Notes: generated by a model from the letters alone, not told the origin. Shown: positions 7,501-16,878, numbered from the stretch's first letter. The stretch: DNA of 64,000 bases from Proteobacteria bacterium SG_bin6 (GCA_002083435.1 LWDJ01000014.1:1-64000); one strand, 5' to 3'. A program made the numbers and translations.

Positions 7501-7570
7501 TGGAGGTGCGCCGTTAGCAGCCTCATTCACCCCGCGCAACCGCTTTTTCGCGCGGCGCAGAACGACCGGC

Positions 7571-8686
7571 TCACCACCGCACCGCCTGCCGGTTCTGCCG
7601 CTCGATCGACATCAGGATGCCCAGGATCAGCATGATCGTCATCTGCGCCGAGCCGCCATTGCTGATCAGCGGCAGCGGCACGCCGACCACCGGCGCCAGA
7701 CCCATCACCATCGCCATGTTGATCGCGAAATAATAAAAGATCGTCGCCGACAGCGCCGCGGCGGTCAGCCGGGCGAAGCGTGTCTCGGCCTTCGTCGCCA
7801 CCGATAAGCCCCATTGCACCAGCAGGGTAAAGGCGATGATCAGCCCCAGCCCACCAACCAGGCCCCATTCCTCCATCATCGTCGCCAGCGCGAAATCGGT
7901 ATGGCCCTCGGGCAGATATTGCAGGTGGCTTTGGGTACCGTGAAGGAAGCCCTTGCCCCAAATCCCGCCCGATCCGATCGCGATCTTCGATTGGGTGATG
8001 TGATAACCGGTGCCGAGCGGGTCGTTTTCGGGGTTGAGGAAAGTCAGCACGCGGTTGCGCTGATAGTCGTGGAGCAGGAAGTTCACCGCGAGCGGCACCG
8101 CCGCCGCGAGCGCCAGGCCGCCGCCGACGAACAGGCGCAGCGGAATGCCGGCGAGGAACATCACCGTCACCCCGCCGGCGGCGATCATCAGGGCGGTGCC
8201 GAGATCGGGCTGCTTCATCACCAGCAGCACCGGCATCCCGATCAGCAGCCCAGCGGGCCATAGCGCACCCCAGCGGCGTGTTTCGTTGGGCGGCAGCATG
8301 TCGTAGAATTTGGCGCAGGCGAGCACGATCGCGAGCTTCATCAACTCGGAGGGTTGCAGCCGGACGAGCCCCAGGTCGATCCAGCGTTGGCTCCCCCCGC
8401 GCACCGCGCCCGCCACCTCGACTATCACCAATAGCGCGAGCAGCACGGCGTAGAGCGGCAGCGCGGCTTGACCCCAGCGCTCGGCGCGCACCCGCGACAT
8501 GATGACCGCCATTCCCATGAAGCCGATCAGGCGGATGCCCTGGGGCAGGGCATAGGGGCGCAGACTGCCCCCCGCCGCTGAATAGAGCACGAGCAGCCCG
8601 AAGCCGCCGATCGCCAGGACCAGGAAAATGATCCGCCACGGCAGCGCGGCGATCGGCGCGGGGATGGCGGCGGTGAAGCTGCTCAA
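7571..8686 (-). CDS. rodA: RodA, SEDS-family peptidoglycan glycosyltransferase
   Basis: The 371-residue polytopic membrane protein has the SEDS signature features: hydrophobic helices throughout, the GLVRLQPSELMKLAIVLACA segment, DLGTALMIAAGG, and a C-terminal HTDFALATMMEEWGLVGGLG stretch. RodA polymerises glycan strands for side-wall growth together with the class B penicillin-binding protein encoded just upstream. Its ATG overlaps the mrdA stop by four bases (ATGA), so translation is probably coupled. It is the last gene of the mreB-mreC-mreD-mrdA-rodA operon. The length is normal for the family. Confidence 0.95.
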   Translation of the reverse strand: MSSFTAAIPAPIAALPWRIIFLVLAIGGFGLLVLYSAAGGSLRPYALPQGIRLIGFMGMAVIMSRVRAERWGQAALPLYAVLLALLVIVEVAGAVRGGSQRWIDLGLVRLQPSELMKLAIVLACAKFYDMLPPNETRRWGALWPAGLLIGMPVLLVMKQPDLGTALMIAAGGVTVMFLAGIPLRLFVGGGLALAAAVPLAVNFLLHDYQRNRVLTFLNPENDPLGTGYHITQSKIAIGSGGIWGKGFLHGTQSHLQYLPEGHTDFALATMMEEWGLVGGLGLIIAFTLLVQWGLSVATKAETRFARLTAAALSATIFYYFAINMAMVMGLAPVVGVPLPLISNGGSAQMTIMLILGILMSIERQNRQAVRW

Positions 8687-10767
8687 TCGGGTTGCTCCCG
8701 GCTGCCCTCGGCGGCGACCCCGCCCGAGGCGCTGTTGCCGAGCGCGGCGGCGGCGGCGTTGCTGGCGTCGGAGGCGGCATCGACCGCCTCGGACTCGGTC
8801 GCGGCGGCCGCATCGAGCTCGGTCGCCTGTTGCTGGGCGGGGTTGGCTTCGGCGGCGAGCGCGGCGCGATAGGCGGTCGCCTCCGCCGCCATCCGCGTCT
8901 TGATGTCGCCGCCCCAGCTCGCCTCGATCTCAGCAAGGCTTGCCTCGGCGCGCTGGCGGTCGAACAGCCAGGTCATGATGTCGCGCGCGGTGAGCGGGGT
9001 GTCGAGCACGCGGTTCACGTGGCCGTTATGCTCAAGCACCATGCCCAGCGCATAGCGCGGCTTGTCGGATGGCGCGAAGGCGATGAACAGCGCATGGTCG
9101 CGCAGCTTGAAGGGCAGCTGCCCGTTCGATAGCACGCCGCGCGCCCGCTCGGCCATGGTGATGCGACGGACCTGGGCGGTGCCCGTCTTGGCCGCCAGCT
9201 CGATCCCCGGCAAATTGAGGCGCGCCGCCCCCGCGGTGCCACCGCCATTCACCACCGCATGCATCGCTGCATGAATCGTCTTGAAGTGATCGGGGTCGAT
9301 CGGCATCGCGCGCGGCGGCGGTGCCTTGGGATCAACGAACAGCCGTGGATGCACCTCCAGCCCCGAGCCGAGCCGCGCGGCCGCGACCGCGAGCTGCATC
9401 GGGTTCGCCAGCACATAGCCCTGGCCGATCGAAGCATTCAGCGAGTCCGCGACCGTCCAGCTTTCCTTGTATTTCTTCTGCTTCCACGCGCTGTCGGGCA
9501 CGGTGCCGTAGCGCTGGCTGGCGAAGGGCAGGTCGAACTTCTGGCCCATGCCGAGCATCCTGAGCGTCGGCGCGAAGCGATCATAGCCAAGCCGGCGCGA
9601 CATTTCGTAGAAATAGATGTCGCAGCTTTGCGCGACGGCGTTGTGCATGTCGATCGCGCCGTGCCCGCGCCGCTTGTGGCAGTGGAATACGCCCGAGCCG
9701 ACCCGTAACGCACCCGAACACACCACTCGGTCATTGGGGCTGACGCCCGCGTGGAGCAGGGCCAGCGCGTTCATCGGCTTGACCGTCGATCCCGGAGGAT
9801 AAAGCCCCTGCAGCGCCTTGTTCATCAAGGGCACGTGATCGTTTTTCGACAGCATCTCCCACTCGAAATGGCTGATGCCGTCCGAAAAACTGTTGGGATC
9901 GTAGGCCGGCATCGAGACGAAGGCGAGGACCTCGCCCGTGAGGCAGTCCATCACCACGCAGCTGCCCGAGTTGGTGCCGAGCCGGCGCGCGGCATATTCC
10001 TGCAGCCCCGCGTCGATCGTCAACCGCACCGTCTGGCCCGGCGCGTCGGGGCGCTGGGCGAGTTCGCGCACCAGCCGGCCGTGCGCCGTCACCTCGACGC
10101 GCTTGGCGCCGGGGGAGCCGCGTAGTCGGCTGTCGAGCTGCTTTTCGATCCCGTCCTTGCCAATCTTGAAGCCGGGGGTGACGAGAAGCGGGTCCCTGGT
10201 GGCGCGGTACTGCTCGGCCGAGGCCGCGCCGACATAGCCGGTTAAATGCGCGACCGCGGCGCCCGCGGGATAGTTGCGCGAATAGCCGCGCGTGGGCGCG
10301 ACCCCCGGCAGTTCGGGCAGGCGAACCGAGACGGCGGCGAACCGCTCCCAATCGAGATCGTCGGCCACCTGCACTGGCTGGAAGCCGGCTGAGTGCTTCA
10401 GATCGAGTCGGATACGCTCCATCTCCTCGGGTGGCAGCGCCAGGATATTCTGGAGCAGGCCGAGCACGCGATCCTTGTCGTCCAGGCGATCGGGGATGAT
10501 GTCGACGCGGAAATCGGTGCGGTTGTTCGCGATCGGCGCGCCGTTGCGGTCGATCAGCCAGCCGCGCCGGGGCGGGATCAGCGTCAGGTTCACGCGGTTG
10601 CTCTCGGCGAGCATGTTGTAGCGCGCGTTCTCGGCGATCGACAGCCAGCCCATCCGCGCGCCGAGCACCACGCCGACGCCGATCTGGCCGATGCCGAGCG
10701 CGACCGTCCGCCGGTTGAAGCTGAAGGTCTGGTGCGCTTCGGTGACGATGCGGCTGGGCGGGTTCAT
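8683..10767 (-). CDS. mrdA: penicillin-binding protein 2 (elongasome transpeptidase)
   Basis: The 694-residue protein has a short cytoplasmic N terminus, one membrane anchor (about 24-42), the PBP dimerisation region (IPPRRGWLIDRNG motif near 64-76) and a C-terminal transpeptidase domain with the active-site STVK motif (Ser about 327) and the later KTGTAQ motif. PBP2 crosslinks the peptidoglycan made by RodA. The last 90 residues or so are an Ala/Glu-rich extension with long AAAA-type runs and no known domain. The start ATG overlaps the mreD stop by four bases; the frame stays open far upstream, but that part overlaps mreD and reads as Arg/Ala-rich nonsense. Confidence 0.95.
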   Translation of the reverse strand: MNPPSRIVTEAHQTFSFNRRTVALGIGQIGVGVVLGARMGWLSIAENARYNMLAESNRVNLTLIPPRRGWLIDRNGAPIANNRTDFRVDIIPDRLDDKDRVLGLLQNILALPPEEMERIRLDLKHSAGFQPVQVADDLDWERFAAVSVRLPELPGVAPTRGYSRNYPAGAAVAHLTGYVGAASAEQYRATRDPLLVTPGFKIGKDGIEKQLDSRLRGSPGAKRVEVTAHGRLVRELAQRPDAPGQTVRLTIDAGLQEYAARRLGTNSGSCVVMDCLTGEVLAFVSMPAYDPNSFSDGISHFEWEMLSKNDHVPLMNKALQGLYPPGSTVKPMNALALLHAGVSPNDRVVCSGALRVGSGVFHCHKRRGHGAIDMHNAVAQSCDIYFYEMSRRLGYDRFAPTLRMLGMGQKFDLPFASQRYGTVPDSAWKQKKYKESWTVADSLNASIGQGYVLANPMQLAVAAARLGSGLEVHPRLFVDPKAPPPRAMPIDPDHFKTIHAAMHAVVNGGGTAGAARLNLPGIELAAKTGTAQVRRITMAERARGVLSNGQLPFKLRDHALFIAFAPSDKPRYALGMVLEHNGHVNRVLDTPLTARDIMTWLFDRQRAEASLAEIEASWGGDIKTRMAAEATAYRAALAAEANPAQQQATELDAAAATESEAVDAASDASNAAAAALGNSASGGVAAEGSREQPD

Positions 10768-11288
10768 GCCGGGCTCCGTTCCCGATCGATCCAGGCGACG
10801 ATCAGGGCTGCGACCGGGTACAGCATCACCGAAACCGCGATCTGGAGCAACAACAGCGTTTCGACATGCGCGGCAAGCGGGGTCGCGACCAATCGACCAA
10901 AGATCAGGGCGCCGGCGATGCCGCCAGTCGCGAGCAGCCAGTCCTGCCAGAAATCGCGCGCGACCAGCCGCGCGTCGAACAGATCGATCGAGATATAGGC
11001 GAGCGTCCAGAACAGCATCGCGCTGCCGAACGGCTGGCCGGAGAAGAGATCGTCGAACAGCCCGAGCAGCAGCGGTGCCCAAACGGGCAGCGCGTCCTCG
11101 CGCGCCAGCCGCCAGCCGAGCAGCATCAACAGCCCGAAGGGCGGCAGCAGCGGAAAGCTCGCGACGAGCGGCAGCAAGGTGAGCGTGGAGGCCGCCATCA
11201 CCGACAGCGCCGGCTTCAGGCTCGGCCAGACGCGCTGCGGCTCGGGATCGAACGGACCGCGCGGTCGGCGGCGCGGCATCAGGCCCAT
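10764..11288 (-). CDS. mreD: rod shape-determining protein MreD
   Basis: The 174-residue protein has an Arg/Pro-rich N terminus and about five membrane helices, with the MreD-typical WAPLLLGLFDDLFSGQPFGS region in the middle. MreD is an inner-membrane partner of MreC and MreB in the elongasome; its precise role is not settled. Its start overlaps the mreC stop (TGATG) and its stop overlaps the mrdA start (ATGA), consistent with tight translational coupling across the operon. Assignment rests on context as much as on sequence, because MreD is poorly conserved. Confidence 0.9.
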   Translation of the reverse strand: MGLMPRRRPRGPFDPEPQRVWPSLKPALSVMAASTLTLLPLVASFPLLPPFGLLMLLGWRLAREDALPVWAPLLLGLFDDLFSGQPFGSAMLFWTLAYISIDLFDARLVARDFWQDWLLATGGIAGALIFGRLVATPLAAHVETLLLLQIAVSVMLYPVAALIVAWIDRERSPA

Positions 11289-12154
11289 CAGCGCGGCTCC
11301 GCAGACGGCGGCGGCAGCGGAATGAACGTGCGCTGGACGATCGCGACATCGAGCGTGTCAGGCTGGGTGACACCGCGCGCGGTGGTGGTGTCGCGCCCGG
11401 CCTTGATCACGCGGGCGACCGGGATGCCCGGCGCATAGATGCCGCCGGTGCCCGACGTGACAAACGCATCCCCTACCGCGAAGGGTGCGTTGGCGAGGTT
11501 GACCGAGCGAATCTCGATCAGGCCATCGCCGCGCCCGGCGGCGATCGCGGGCAGTCCGTCGCGCACCCGGCGCACCGGCACGATGCTTTCGGGATCGGAA
11601 ATGAGCAGCACGCGCGCGGTGTTGAACCCAACCTCGATCACGCGACCGATCAACCCTTCCGGCCCGCGCACCGGCTGCCCCTCGCGCACGCTCTGGTTAC
11701 TGCCGGCGTTGAGCACCGCATAGCGCCGGGTGCTCGCCGCGCTCGAACTGACCAGATGCGCGGCGACGACGGTATCGGTCGCGCCCTGGCGCAGCCGCAG
11801 CAGCGTCTTCAGTCGTGCGTTTTCGTAAAGAACTGCCTTGGCCTGGTCGGTCATGCGCTTGTTCGCGGCGATTTCGGCTCGCAGCGCCTTGTTGCGGCCC
11901 ATCACCGCGAAATAATCGCTCACCCCCTGTGGCATGCTGGCGACGCCGCGCACGCCCCAGCCGAGCAAGGAGGAGATTGGCGTGCCGATCTCGGCCGCCG
12001 CCAGTCGCACCACGCCAAAGGTCTTGGGATCAAAGGTCGATAGCGCGAGCAACAGCGCCGCCACCAGGGCGCCGGCCACCGCCAGCACATAGCTGGCGAA
12101 TAGCCCATATTGCGCCCTACGCGAAAAGCCGGGTCGTCTCGGCCGCGACGCCAC
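11288..12154 (-). CDS. mreC: rod shape-determining protein MreC
   Basis: The 288-residue protein has a basic N terminus, one membrane anchor (about 16-40), a coiled-coil stretch (VMGRNKALRAEIAANKRMTD) and the beta-rich periplasmic MreC domain with GPEGLIGRVIEVG and VTSGTGGIYAPGIPVARV motifs. MreC is the periplasmic scaffold that activates the PBP2-RodA pair. It lies 15 bp downstream of mreB and overlaps mreD by one base pair. The C terminus is Pro-rich, as is common in this family. Confidence 0.95.
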   Translation of the reverse strand: MASRPRRPGFSRRAQYGLFASYVLAVAGALVAALLLALSTFDPKTFGVVRLAAAEIGTPISSLLGWGVRGVASMPQGVSDYFAVMGRNKALRAEIAANKRMTDQAKAVLYENARLKTLLRLRQGATDTVVAAHLVSSSAASTRRYAVLNAGSNQSVREGQPVRGPEGLIGRVIEVGFNTARVLLISDPESIVPVRRVRDGLPAIAAGRGDGLIEIRSVNLANAPFAVGDAFVTSGTGGIYAPGIPVARVIKAGRDTTTARGVTQPDTLDVAIVQRTFIPLPPPSAEPR

Positions 12155-12169
12155 TGGTCAACAACTCCC

Positions 12170-13213
12170 TCAGGCGTTCTGGAGCACGCCCCGATACACC
12201 GGATCCTCCAGCGCGCGCCCGGTGCCGATCGCCACACAGGTGAGCGGATCGTCCGCCACCGTCACGGGCAGGCCGGTTTCGTCGCGCAGCACCTCGTCAA
12301 TCCCGGAGAGCAGCGCGCCGCCGCCGGTGAGGACGATGCCCTGATCGACGATATCGGCGGCGAGTTCGGGCGCGGTGTTTTCCAGCGCGATCCGCACGCC
12401 TTCCACGATCGTGCTGACGGGTTCGCTCAGCGCTTCGGCGATCTGGCCCTGGTTGATCTGGATTTCCTTGGGCACGCCGTTCACTAGATCGCGGCCCTTG
12501 ATGTGGATGGTCTTGCCGATCCCGTCCAAGGGGGCCTTGGCGACGCCGACTTCCTGCTTGATGCGTTCGGCGGTGGCTTCGCCGATCAGCAGGTTATGGT
12601 TGCGGCGGACATAGGAGACGATCGCTTCGTCCATCTTATCGCCACCGACCCGGACCGAGGTGGTATAAGCGAGGCCGCGCAGGCTGAGCACCGCGACTTC
12701 GGTGGTGCCGCCGCCGATATCGACGACCATGCTGCCGATCGGCTCGGTGACGGGCATGTCGGCGCCGATCGCCGCGGCCATCGGCTCCTCGATCAGGAAC
12801 ACCTGGCTTGCGCCGGCATTCTGCGCCGCGTCGCGGATCGCGCGGCGTTCGACCGAGGTCGAGCCCGAAGGCACGCAGATCACGATCTGCGGCCAGCGCA
12901 TGAAGCGGCGCTGACCATGTACCTTGGCGATGAAGTGCTTGATCATCTGTTCGGCGACGTCGATGTCGGCGATCACGCCATCACGCAGCGGCCGGATTGC
13001 CTGGATGCTCTCGGGCGTCTTGCCCATCATCAGCTTGGCGTCGTCGCCAACCGCCTTCACTTTCTTGACGCCGTTCAGCGTCTCGACCGCGACGACCGAG
13101 GGTTCGTTGAGCACGATGCCGCGCCCGCGCAAGTAAACCACGGTATTCGCCGTGCCGAGGTCGATCGCCATGTCGTGCGACATGAAGTTGAACAAGCGCG
13201 AAAACAAAGCCAT
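12170..13213 (-). CDS. mreB: rod shape-determining actin homologue MreB
   Basis: The 347-residue protein shows the actin-fold phosphate and adenosine motifs (DMAIDLGTANTVVY near the start, MVVDIGGGTTEVAVLSL in the middle, GIVLTGGGALLSGIDE near the end). MreB forms membrane-bound filaments that direct elongasome movement. The N terminus MALFSRLFNF looks like the usual membrane-targeting amphipathic helix, which is why I chose the ATG at 13213 rather than an in-frame codon five residues upstream. It is the first gene of the rod-shape operon and is divergent from mutL across a 143-bp intergenic region. Confidence 0.97.
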   Translation of the reverse strand: MALFSRLFNFMSHDMAIDLGTANTVVYLRGRGIVLNEPSVVAVETLNGVKKVKAVGDDAKLMMGKTPESIQAIRPLRDGVIADIDVAEQMIKHFIAKVHGQRRFMRWPQIVICVPSGSTSVERRAIRDAAQNAGASQVFLIEEPMAAAIGADMPVTEPIGSMVVDIGGGTTEVAVLSLRGLAYTTSVRVGGDKMDEAIVSYVRRNHNLLIGEATAERIKQEVGVAKAPLDGIGKTIHIKGRDLVNGVPKEIQINQGQIAEALSEPVSTIVEGVRIALENTAPELAADIVDQGIVLTGGGALLSGIDEVLRDETGLPVTVADDPLTCVAIGTGRALEDPVYRGVLQNA

Positions 13214-13356
13214 CGAACGTCCTGTCAAACGCAGCGCCGGGCTGGCCCCGACGCGCTACCAGCCGCTTCACCGCCTGCCCCGGCTCGACTCAGGCGTCGC
13301 CGGCTGATGTTCGATCGAGGTCGCGGAAAGCCGCCGCTTGGGCTAGAGGAAAGGCC

Positions 13357-15174
13357 ATGTCAATACGCCGTCTGCCAGAGCATGTCGTCAACCGAATCGC
13401 CGCCGGCGAGGTGGTCGAGCGGCCGGCGAGCGCGCTGAAGGAACTCGTCGAAAACGCGATCGACGCGGGCGCCGCGCGGATCGAGGTGGCGCTGGGGCAG
13501 GGCGGGGTCGCGCTGATCGAAGTGGTCGATGACGGGTGCGGGATGAGCCGCGCCGAGATGGCGCTCGCGCTCGAACGGCACGCCACCTCCAAATTGCCCG
13601 ATCGACTGCTTGATGCGGGGGCGATCCAAGCGGTCGAAACGCTCGGCTTTCGCGGCGAGGCGTTGCCTTCGATCGCGAGCGTGGCCCGGCTCACGCTCGA
13701 CAGCCGGGTGCGTGGCGCGGAGGGCTGGCGGCGGGTGATCGACAATGGCGCGCTGATGGAGGAAGGGCCGGCGGGCCTGCCGCCGGGCACGCGGGTGCGG
13801 GTGGAAGACCTGTTCGCCCGCGTTCCCGCCCGGCGCAAATTCCTGCGATCGGATCGCGCCGAATATGCCGCCTGCCTCGATGTCGTGCGACGCCTCGCGA
13901 TGGCGCGGCCCGATATTGCCTTCCAGCTACGCCATGACGGGCGGCTCGTCCTCAATCTGCCCGTCGATCCCGATCGTCCGGCGCGGGTGGCGGCGCTCAC
14001 CGATCGCGCGCTCGCCGAGAACAGCGTGGTGGTCGCGGTGGAGCGCGAGGGGCTTCGACTGGGGGGCGTCGCCGGTCTGCCGACCTTCAACCGAGGCATC
14101 GCCGATCACCAATATCTGTTCGTCAACGGCCGCCCGGTGAAGGACAAATTGCTGATCGGCGCGGTGCGCGGCGCCTATGCCGAACTGCTCGCGCGCGATC
14201 GCCACGCGGTCGTCGCGCTGTTCCTCGATGTGCCGGCGGATGCGGTCGACGTGAATGTCCACCCGGCCAAGACCGAGGTGCGCTTCCGCGATCCGGCGCT
14301 GGTGCGCGGGCTGATCGTCTCGGGGCTGAAGCGCGCGCTCGACGAGGCGGGGCATCGTAGCGTTCAGCGACCCGAGCCCGCCGCCTGGGGGCTGTGGCAG
14401 GTGGAGGGGGCGGGACGCAGCGATGCGGCGCCGGACCATGCCGCCACCTGGCCCACGGCGAGCGCGGCCTCGGTCGCCTTCGCGCAACCCGCGCTCGCGC
14501 CCGAACGGCTCCATGATCCGCGCCCGGGCTTCTTCAGCGCGCCGCCCGCCGCGCGCGCCGAGCCCGCCGCCGCGCCGACGCCCGAGGGCGGGCGTTTCCC
14601 GCTGGGAGTCGCGCGTGGGCAGGTGGCGGCGACCTATATCGTCGCCGAGACCGAGGATGGGCTGGTGATCGTCGACCAGCACGCGGCGCACGAACGGCTG
14701 GTGCTCGAACGGATGCGCGCCGGGCTCGCCGGGGCGGGTGTCGCGCGCCAGGCGCTGCTGCTCGCCGAGGTGATCGAGCTAGACGAGCCAGCCTGCGACC
14801 GGCTGGAGGCAGCGGCGGCGACGCTCGAGGCGCTGGGGCTCGAACTCGAACGCTTCGGCCCGCGCGCGGTGCTGGTGCGCGCGGTGCCGGCCGTGCTAGC
14901 CAGGGGCGATGTGACGGCGCTGGTGACCGATCTCGCCGACGATCTTGCCGCCTATGACGATGCGCTGAGCCTCAAGGAACGGCTCGATCACGTCGCAGCG
15001 ACGATGGCGTGCCACCATTCGGTCCGCGCCGGGCGCATCCTGTCGGTCGCCGAGATGAACGCGCTGCTCCGCGAGATGGAGGCGACGCCCCATTCGGGCC
15101 AGTGCAACCATGGCCGCCCGACCTGGGTGAAACTGGCGCATGGCGACATCGAGAAACTGTTCGGGCGGAAATAG
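13357..15174 (+). CDS. mutL: DNA mismatch repair protein MutL
   Basis: The 605-residue protein has the GHKL ATPase motifs (ELVENAIDAGA, DDGCGM, LGFRGEALPSIASV), the transducer region with HPAKTEVRF, a long Pro/Ala-rich linker (about 340-420) and a C-terminal dimerisation domain. The C-terminal part carries DQHAAHERLVLE and CNHGRPT, which match the metal-binding endonuclease motifs (DQHA-x2-E-x4-E and CxHGRP) of nicking-competent MutL. It therefore probably nicks DNA itself, as expected in bacteria without MutH. It starts 143 bp from divergent mreB. Confidence 0.95.
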   Translation: MSIRRLPEHVVNRIAAGEVVERPASALKELVENAIDAGAARIEVALGQGGVALIEVVDDGCGMSRAEMALALERHATSKLPDRLLDAGAIQAVETLGFRGEALPSIASVARLTLDSRVRGAEGWRRVIDNGALMEEGPAGLPPGTRVRVEDLFARVPARRKFLRSDRAEYAACLDVVRRLAMARPDIAFQLRHDGRLVLNLPVDPDRPARVAALTDRALAENSVVVAVEREGLRLGGVAGLPTFNRGIADHQYLFVNGRPVKDKLLIGAVRGAYAELLARDRHAVVALFLDVPADAVDVNVHPAKTEVRFRDPALVRGLIVSGLKRALDEAGHRSVQRPEPAAWGLWQVEGAGRSDAAPDHAATWPTASAASVAFAQPALAPERLHDPRPGFFSAPPAARAEPAAAPTPEGGRFPLGVARGQVAATYIVAETEDGLVIVDQHAAHERLVLERMRAGLAGAGVARQALLLAEVIELDEPACDRLEAAAATLEALGLELERFGPRAVLVRAVPAVLARGDVTALVTDLADDLAAYDDALSLKERLDHVAATMACHHSVRAGRILSVAEMNALLREMEATPHSGQCNHGRPTWVKLAHGDIEKLFGRK

Positions 15175-15247
15175 GGGGGTGGGTTTAGCGGCGGCGCGGG
15201 GAGTGGAGCGCTGGAACCGCAACTCCCACGTCTCCGCATGAACCCGA

Positions 15248-15688
15248 TCAAACCCGCCGAGCGAGCAGCACCCCGCCCATCATCATCGCAAGGCCCGCCG
15301 CGCGCATCAGCGTAAGCGGCGTGCGCGGCGCGCCGAGCAGGCCGAAATGGTCGATCGTCGCCGCCGCGACGATTTGGCCGAGCAGCACCAGCAGGACCGC
15401 CGTTCCGATGCCAAGCCTTGGCCCCAGATAAGTGATCGACAGCAGATAGAAGGCGATCAGCAGGCCGCCGAAATAATAGGGCCAGGGTGCCGCGCCGAGC
15501 AGCGCGCGTTGTGGCCCGCCCGTCGCCCACGCGACCAGCAGCGCGACCGCCAGCGCCAGCGCGAACATGATCGCCGCCGCGCTCGCCGGGCTGCCGAGCC
15601 GCGCGCCGAGCAGCGCATTGGCGCTCGCCATGATGGGAATGCCGATGCCGGCGGCGAGCATGATCGGGGCGAAAAGCGCGTTGTTCAT
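15248..15688 (-). CDS. small DMT-type membrane protein (YdcZ/DUF606 family)
   Basis: The 146-residue protein has about five membrane helices and the motifs of the half-size DMT (YdcZ/DUF606) family, such as ANALLGARLGSPASAA, PWPYYFGGLLIAFYL and GQIVAAATIDHFGLLG. Members are thought to work as dimers, and the transported substrates are mostly unknown. The frame continues upstream, but a start at 15688 puts the first membrane helix at the N terminus. It is convergent with mutL. Confidence 0.75.
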   Translation of the reverse strand: MNNALFAPIMLAAGIGIPIMASANALLGARLGSPASAAAIMFALALAVALLVAWATGGPQRALLGAAPWPYYFGGLLIAFYLLSITYLGPRLGIGTAVLLVLLGQIVAAATIDHFGLLGAPRTPLTLMRAAGLAMMMGGVLLARRV

Positions 15689-15859
15689 CGGTGGCGATGC
15701 TAGCGGCGGGCCGCGCCGCTGGCGAGCGGGGAGGCGCATCGCTGCGCGAAGTCGGTATTTGCGTGCATTACGAAACGACCGCCCCTGGAAACCATCACGC
15801 CGGCTTCGCATTTAACCAGCGATTAACCGCGCCGATGCGGTCGACCAAGGATTTCCACA

Positions 15860-15940
15860 ATGACGAGCAAGCTTCTTCCGGTGATCTGCGCGCTGATTCC
15901 GTTCGCCGGATTGGTGACGGCGGTGCTGATCGTTCCCTGA
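15860..15940 (+). CDS. 26-residue hydrophobic microprotein
   Basis: A short frame starts at an ATG preceded at 8 bases by a good Shine-Dalgarno (AAGGA, 15847-15851) and ends with TGA. It encodes 26 residues: a short basic start (MTSKL) followed by one membrane-length hydrophobic segment with Cys and Pro (LLPVICALIPFAGLVTAVLI). It stands alone in about 350 bp between the DMT gene and the ribosomal-protein operon. I do not recognise a family; many bacteria encode single-span membrane peptides of this size. Confidence 0.5.
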   Translation: MTSKLLPVICALIPFAGLVTAVLIVP

Positions 15941-15990
15941 GCATTTGCCCGCGCCTGATTTAAGGGGCTTATTGCCGCGTTGGGCACAAG

Positions 15991-16023
15991 AAAAGGGGCC
16001 GTTCCATCGCCTGGAACGGCCCC
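15991..16023 (-). terminator. intrinsic terminator of the rpsF-rpsR-rplI operon
   Basis: A perfect 12-bp inverted repeat (ggggccgttcca / tggaacggcccc) with a 5-base loop lies 22 bp beyond the rplI stop. On the minus strand it is followed by TTTTCTT, the form of a Rho-independent terminator. It also ends any plus-strand transcript from the microprotein gene, although no T-run supports that direction. Confidence 0.9.
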
Positions 16024-16045
16024 TGATCTTTGCTCGGCGCCGGAC

Positions 16046-16627
16046 TCAGCCCTGGGCGTCGCTCGCGATTTCGCCGACTTCAAGGTTGGGATCGCGCTCT
16101 TCAGTGAAGCCCGTTTGCTCGCGGCCTTCCTCGAACACCTGCGCCATCACGTCGACGCCGGCGGCCTGCATCTCGGCCTCTTCGGGCGAGCGGGCGACGT
16201 TCACCTTCACCATCACCGGCACTTCCGGGTGAAGCGCGACCTTCACCTCGTGCAGGCCGATCGTCTTGATCGGGCGATCGAGCACGATCTGCGCCTTGCC
16301 GACCTTGTGGCCGAGCGCTTCGAACGCCTCGACCAGATCGCGCACCGCGACCGAGCCGTAAAGCTGGCCGGTGTTCGACGACTGGCGAATGAGCGTCAGC
16401 GTCACGCCGTCGATCGTCTTCGCGTCCTTCTCGGCGTCGGCGCGGCGGGCGGCGTTCTCCGCCACGATCCGCTCGCGATTGGCCTCGAACACGCGGCGGT
16501 TCGCCTCGTTCGCGCGCAGCGCCTTCTTGCGCGGCAGCAGGTAGTTACGGGCGAACCCGTCCTTCACCTTCACCACATCGCCGATACCGCCGAGCTTCTC
16601 GACGCGTTCCAGCAGGATCACATCCAT
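16046..16627 (-). CDS. rplI: 50S ribosomal protein bL9
   Basis: The 193-residue protein begins MDVILLERVEKLGGIGDVV and continues with KDGFARNYLLPRKKALRAN, the bL9 RNA-binding N-domain signature, then a long helix and the C-domain with SVAVRDLVEAFEALGH. The acidic C-terminal tail makes it longer than the E. coli protein, as is usual in alphaproteobacteria. It lies 12 bp downstream of rpsR and is the last gene before the terminator. Confidence 0.97.
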   Translation of the reverse strand: MDVILLERVEKLGGIGDVVKVKDGFARNYLLPRKKALRANEANRRVFEANRERIVAENAARRADAEKDAKTIDGVTLTLIRQSSNTGQLYGSVAVRDLVEAFEALGHKVGKAQIVLDRPIKTIGLHEVKVALHPEVPVMVKVNVARSPEEAEMQAAGVDVMAQVFEEGREQTGFTEERDPNLEVGEIASDAQG

Positions 16628-16639
16628 CTGCTCAGCTCC

Positions 16640-16864
16640 TTACTTAACGATATAGGGCAGCAAGCCCAGGTGACGGGCGCGCTTGATCGCCTGGGCGAGT
16701 TCGCGCTGCTTCTTCGCGCTCACGCTGGTAATGCGCGAAGGAACGATCTTGCCGCGCTCCGAAACGAAGCCCTGCAGCAGGCGCACATCCTTGTAATCGA
16801 TGCGCGGCGCGTCCTTGGCGGAAAAGGGGCAGCTCTTGCGGCGGCGGAAAAAGGGGCGTGCCAT
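16640..16864 (-). CDS. rpsR: 30S ribosomal protein bS18
   Basis: The 74-residue basic protein contains the bS18 core PSRITSVSAKKQRELAQAIKRARHLGLLPY near its C terminus and a Cys/Lys/Arg-rich N terminus (RRRKSCPFS). bS18 binds next to bS6 on the small-subunit platform, and the genes are adjacent here, 14 bp apart. The length and sequence are typical. Confidence 0.97.
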   Translation of the reverse strand: MARPFFRRRKSCPFSAKDAPRIDYKDVRLLQGFVSERGKIVPSRITSVSAKKQRELAQAIKRARHLGLLPYIVK

Positions 16865-16878
16865 GGGTCTAATCCTCC

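Noticed and set aside
8683..11373. A single 896-codon frame that extends mrdA far upstream
   Set aside because: Codons upstream of 10767 overlap mreD and mreC on the same strand and read as Arg/Ala-rich sequence with no domain. The PBP2 N terminus starts at 10767.
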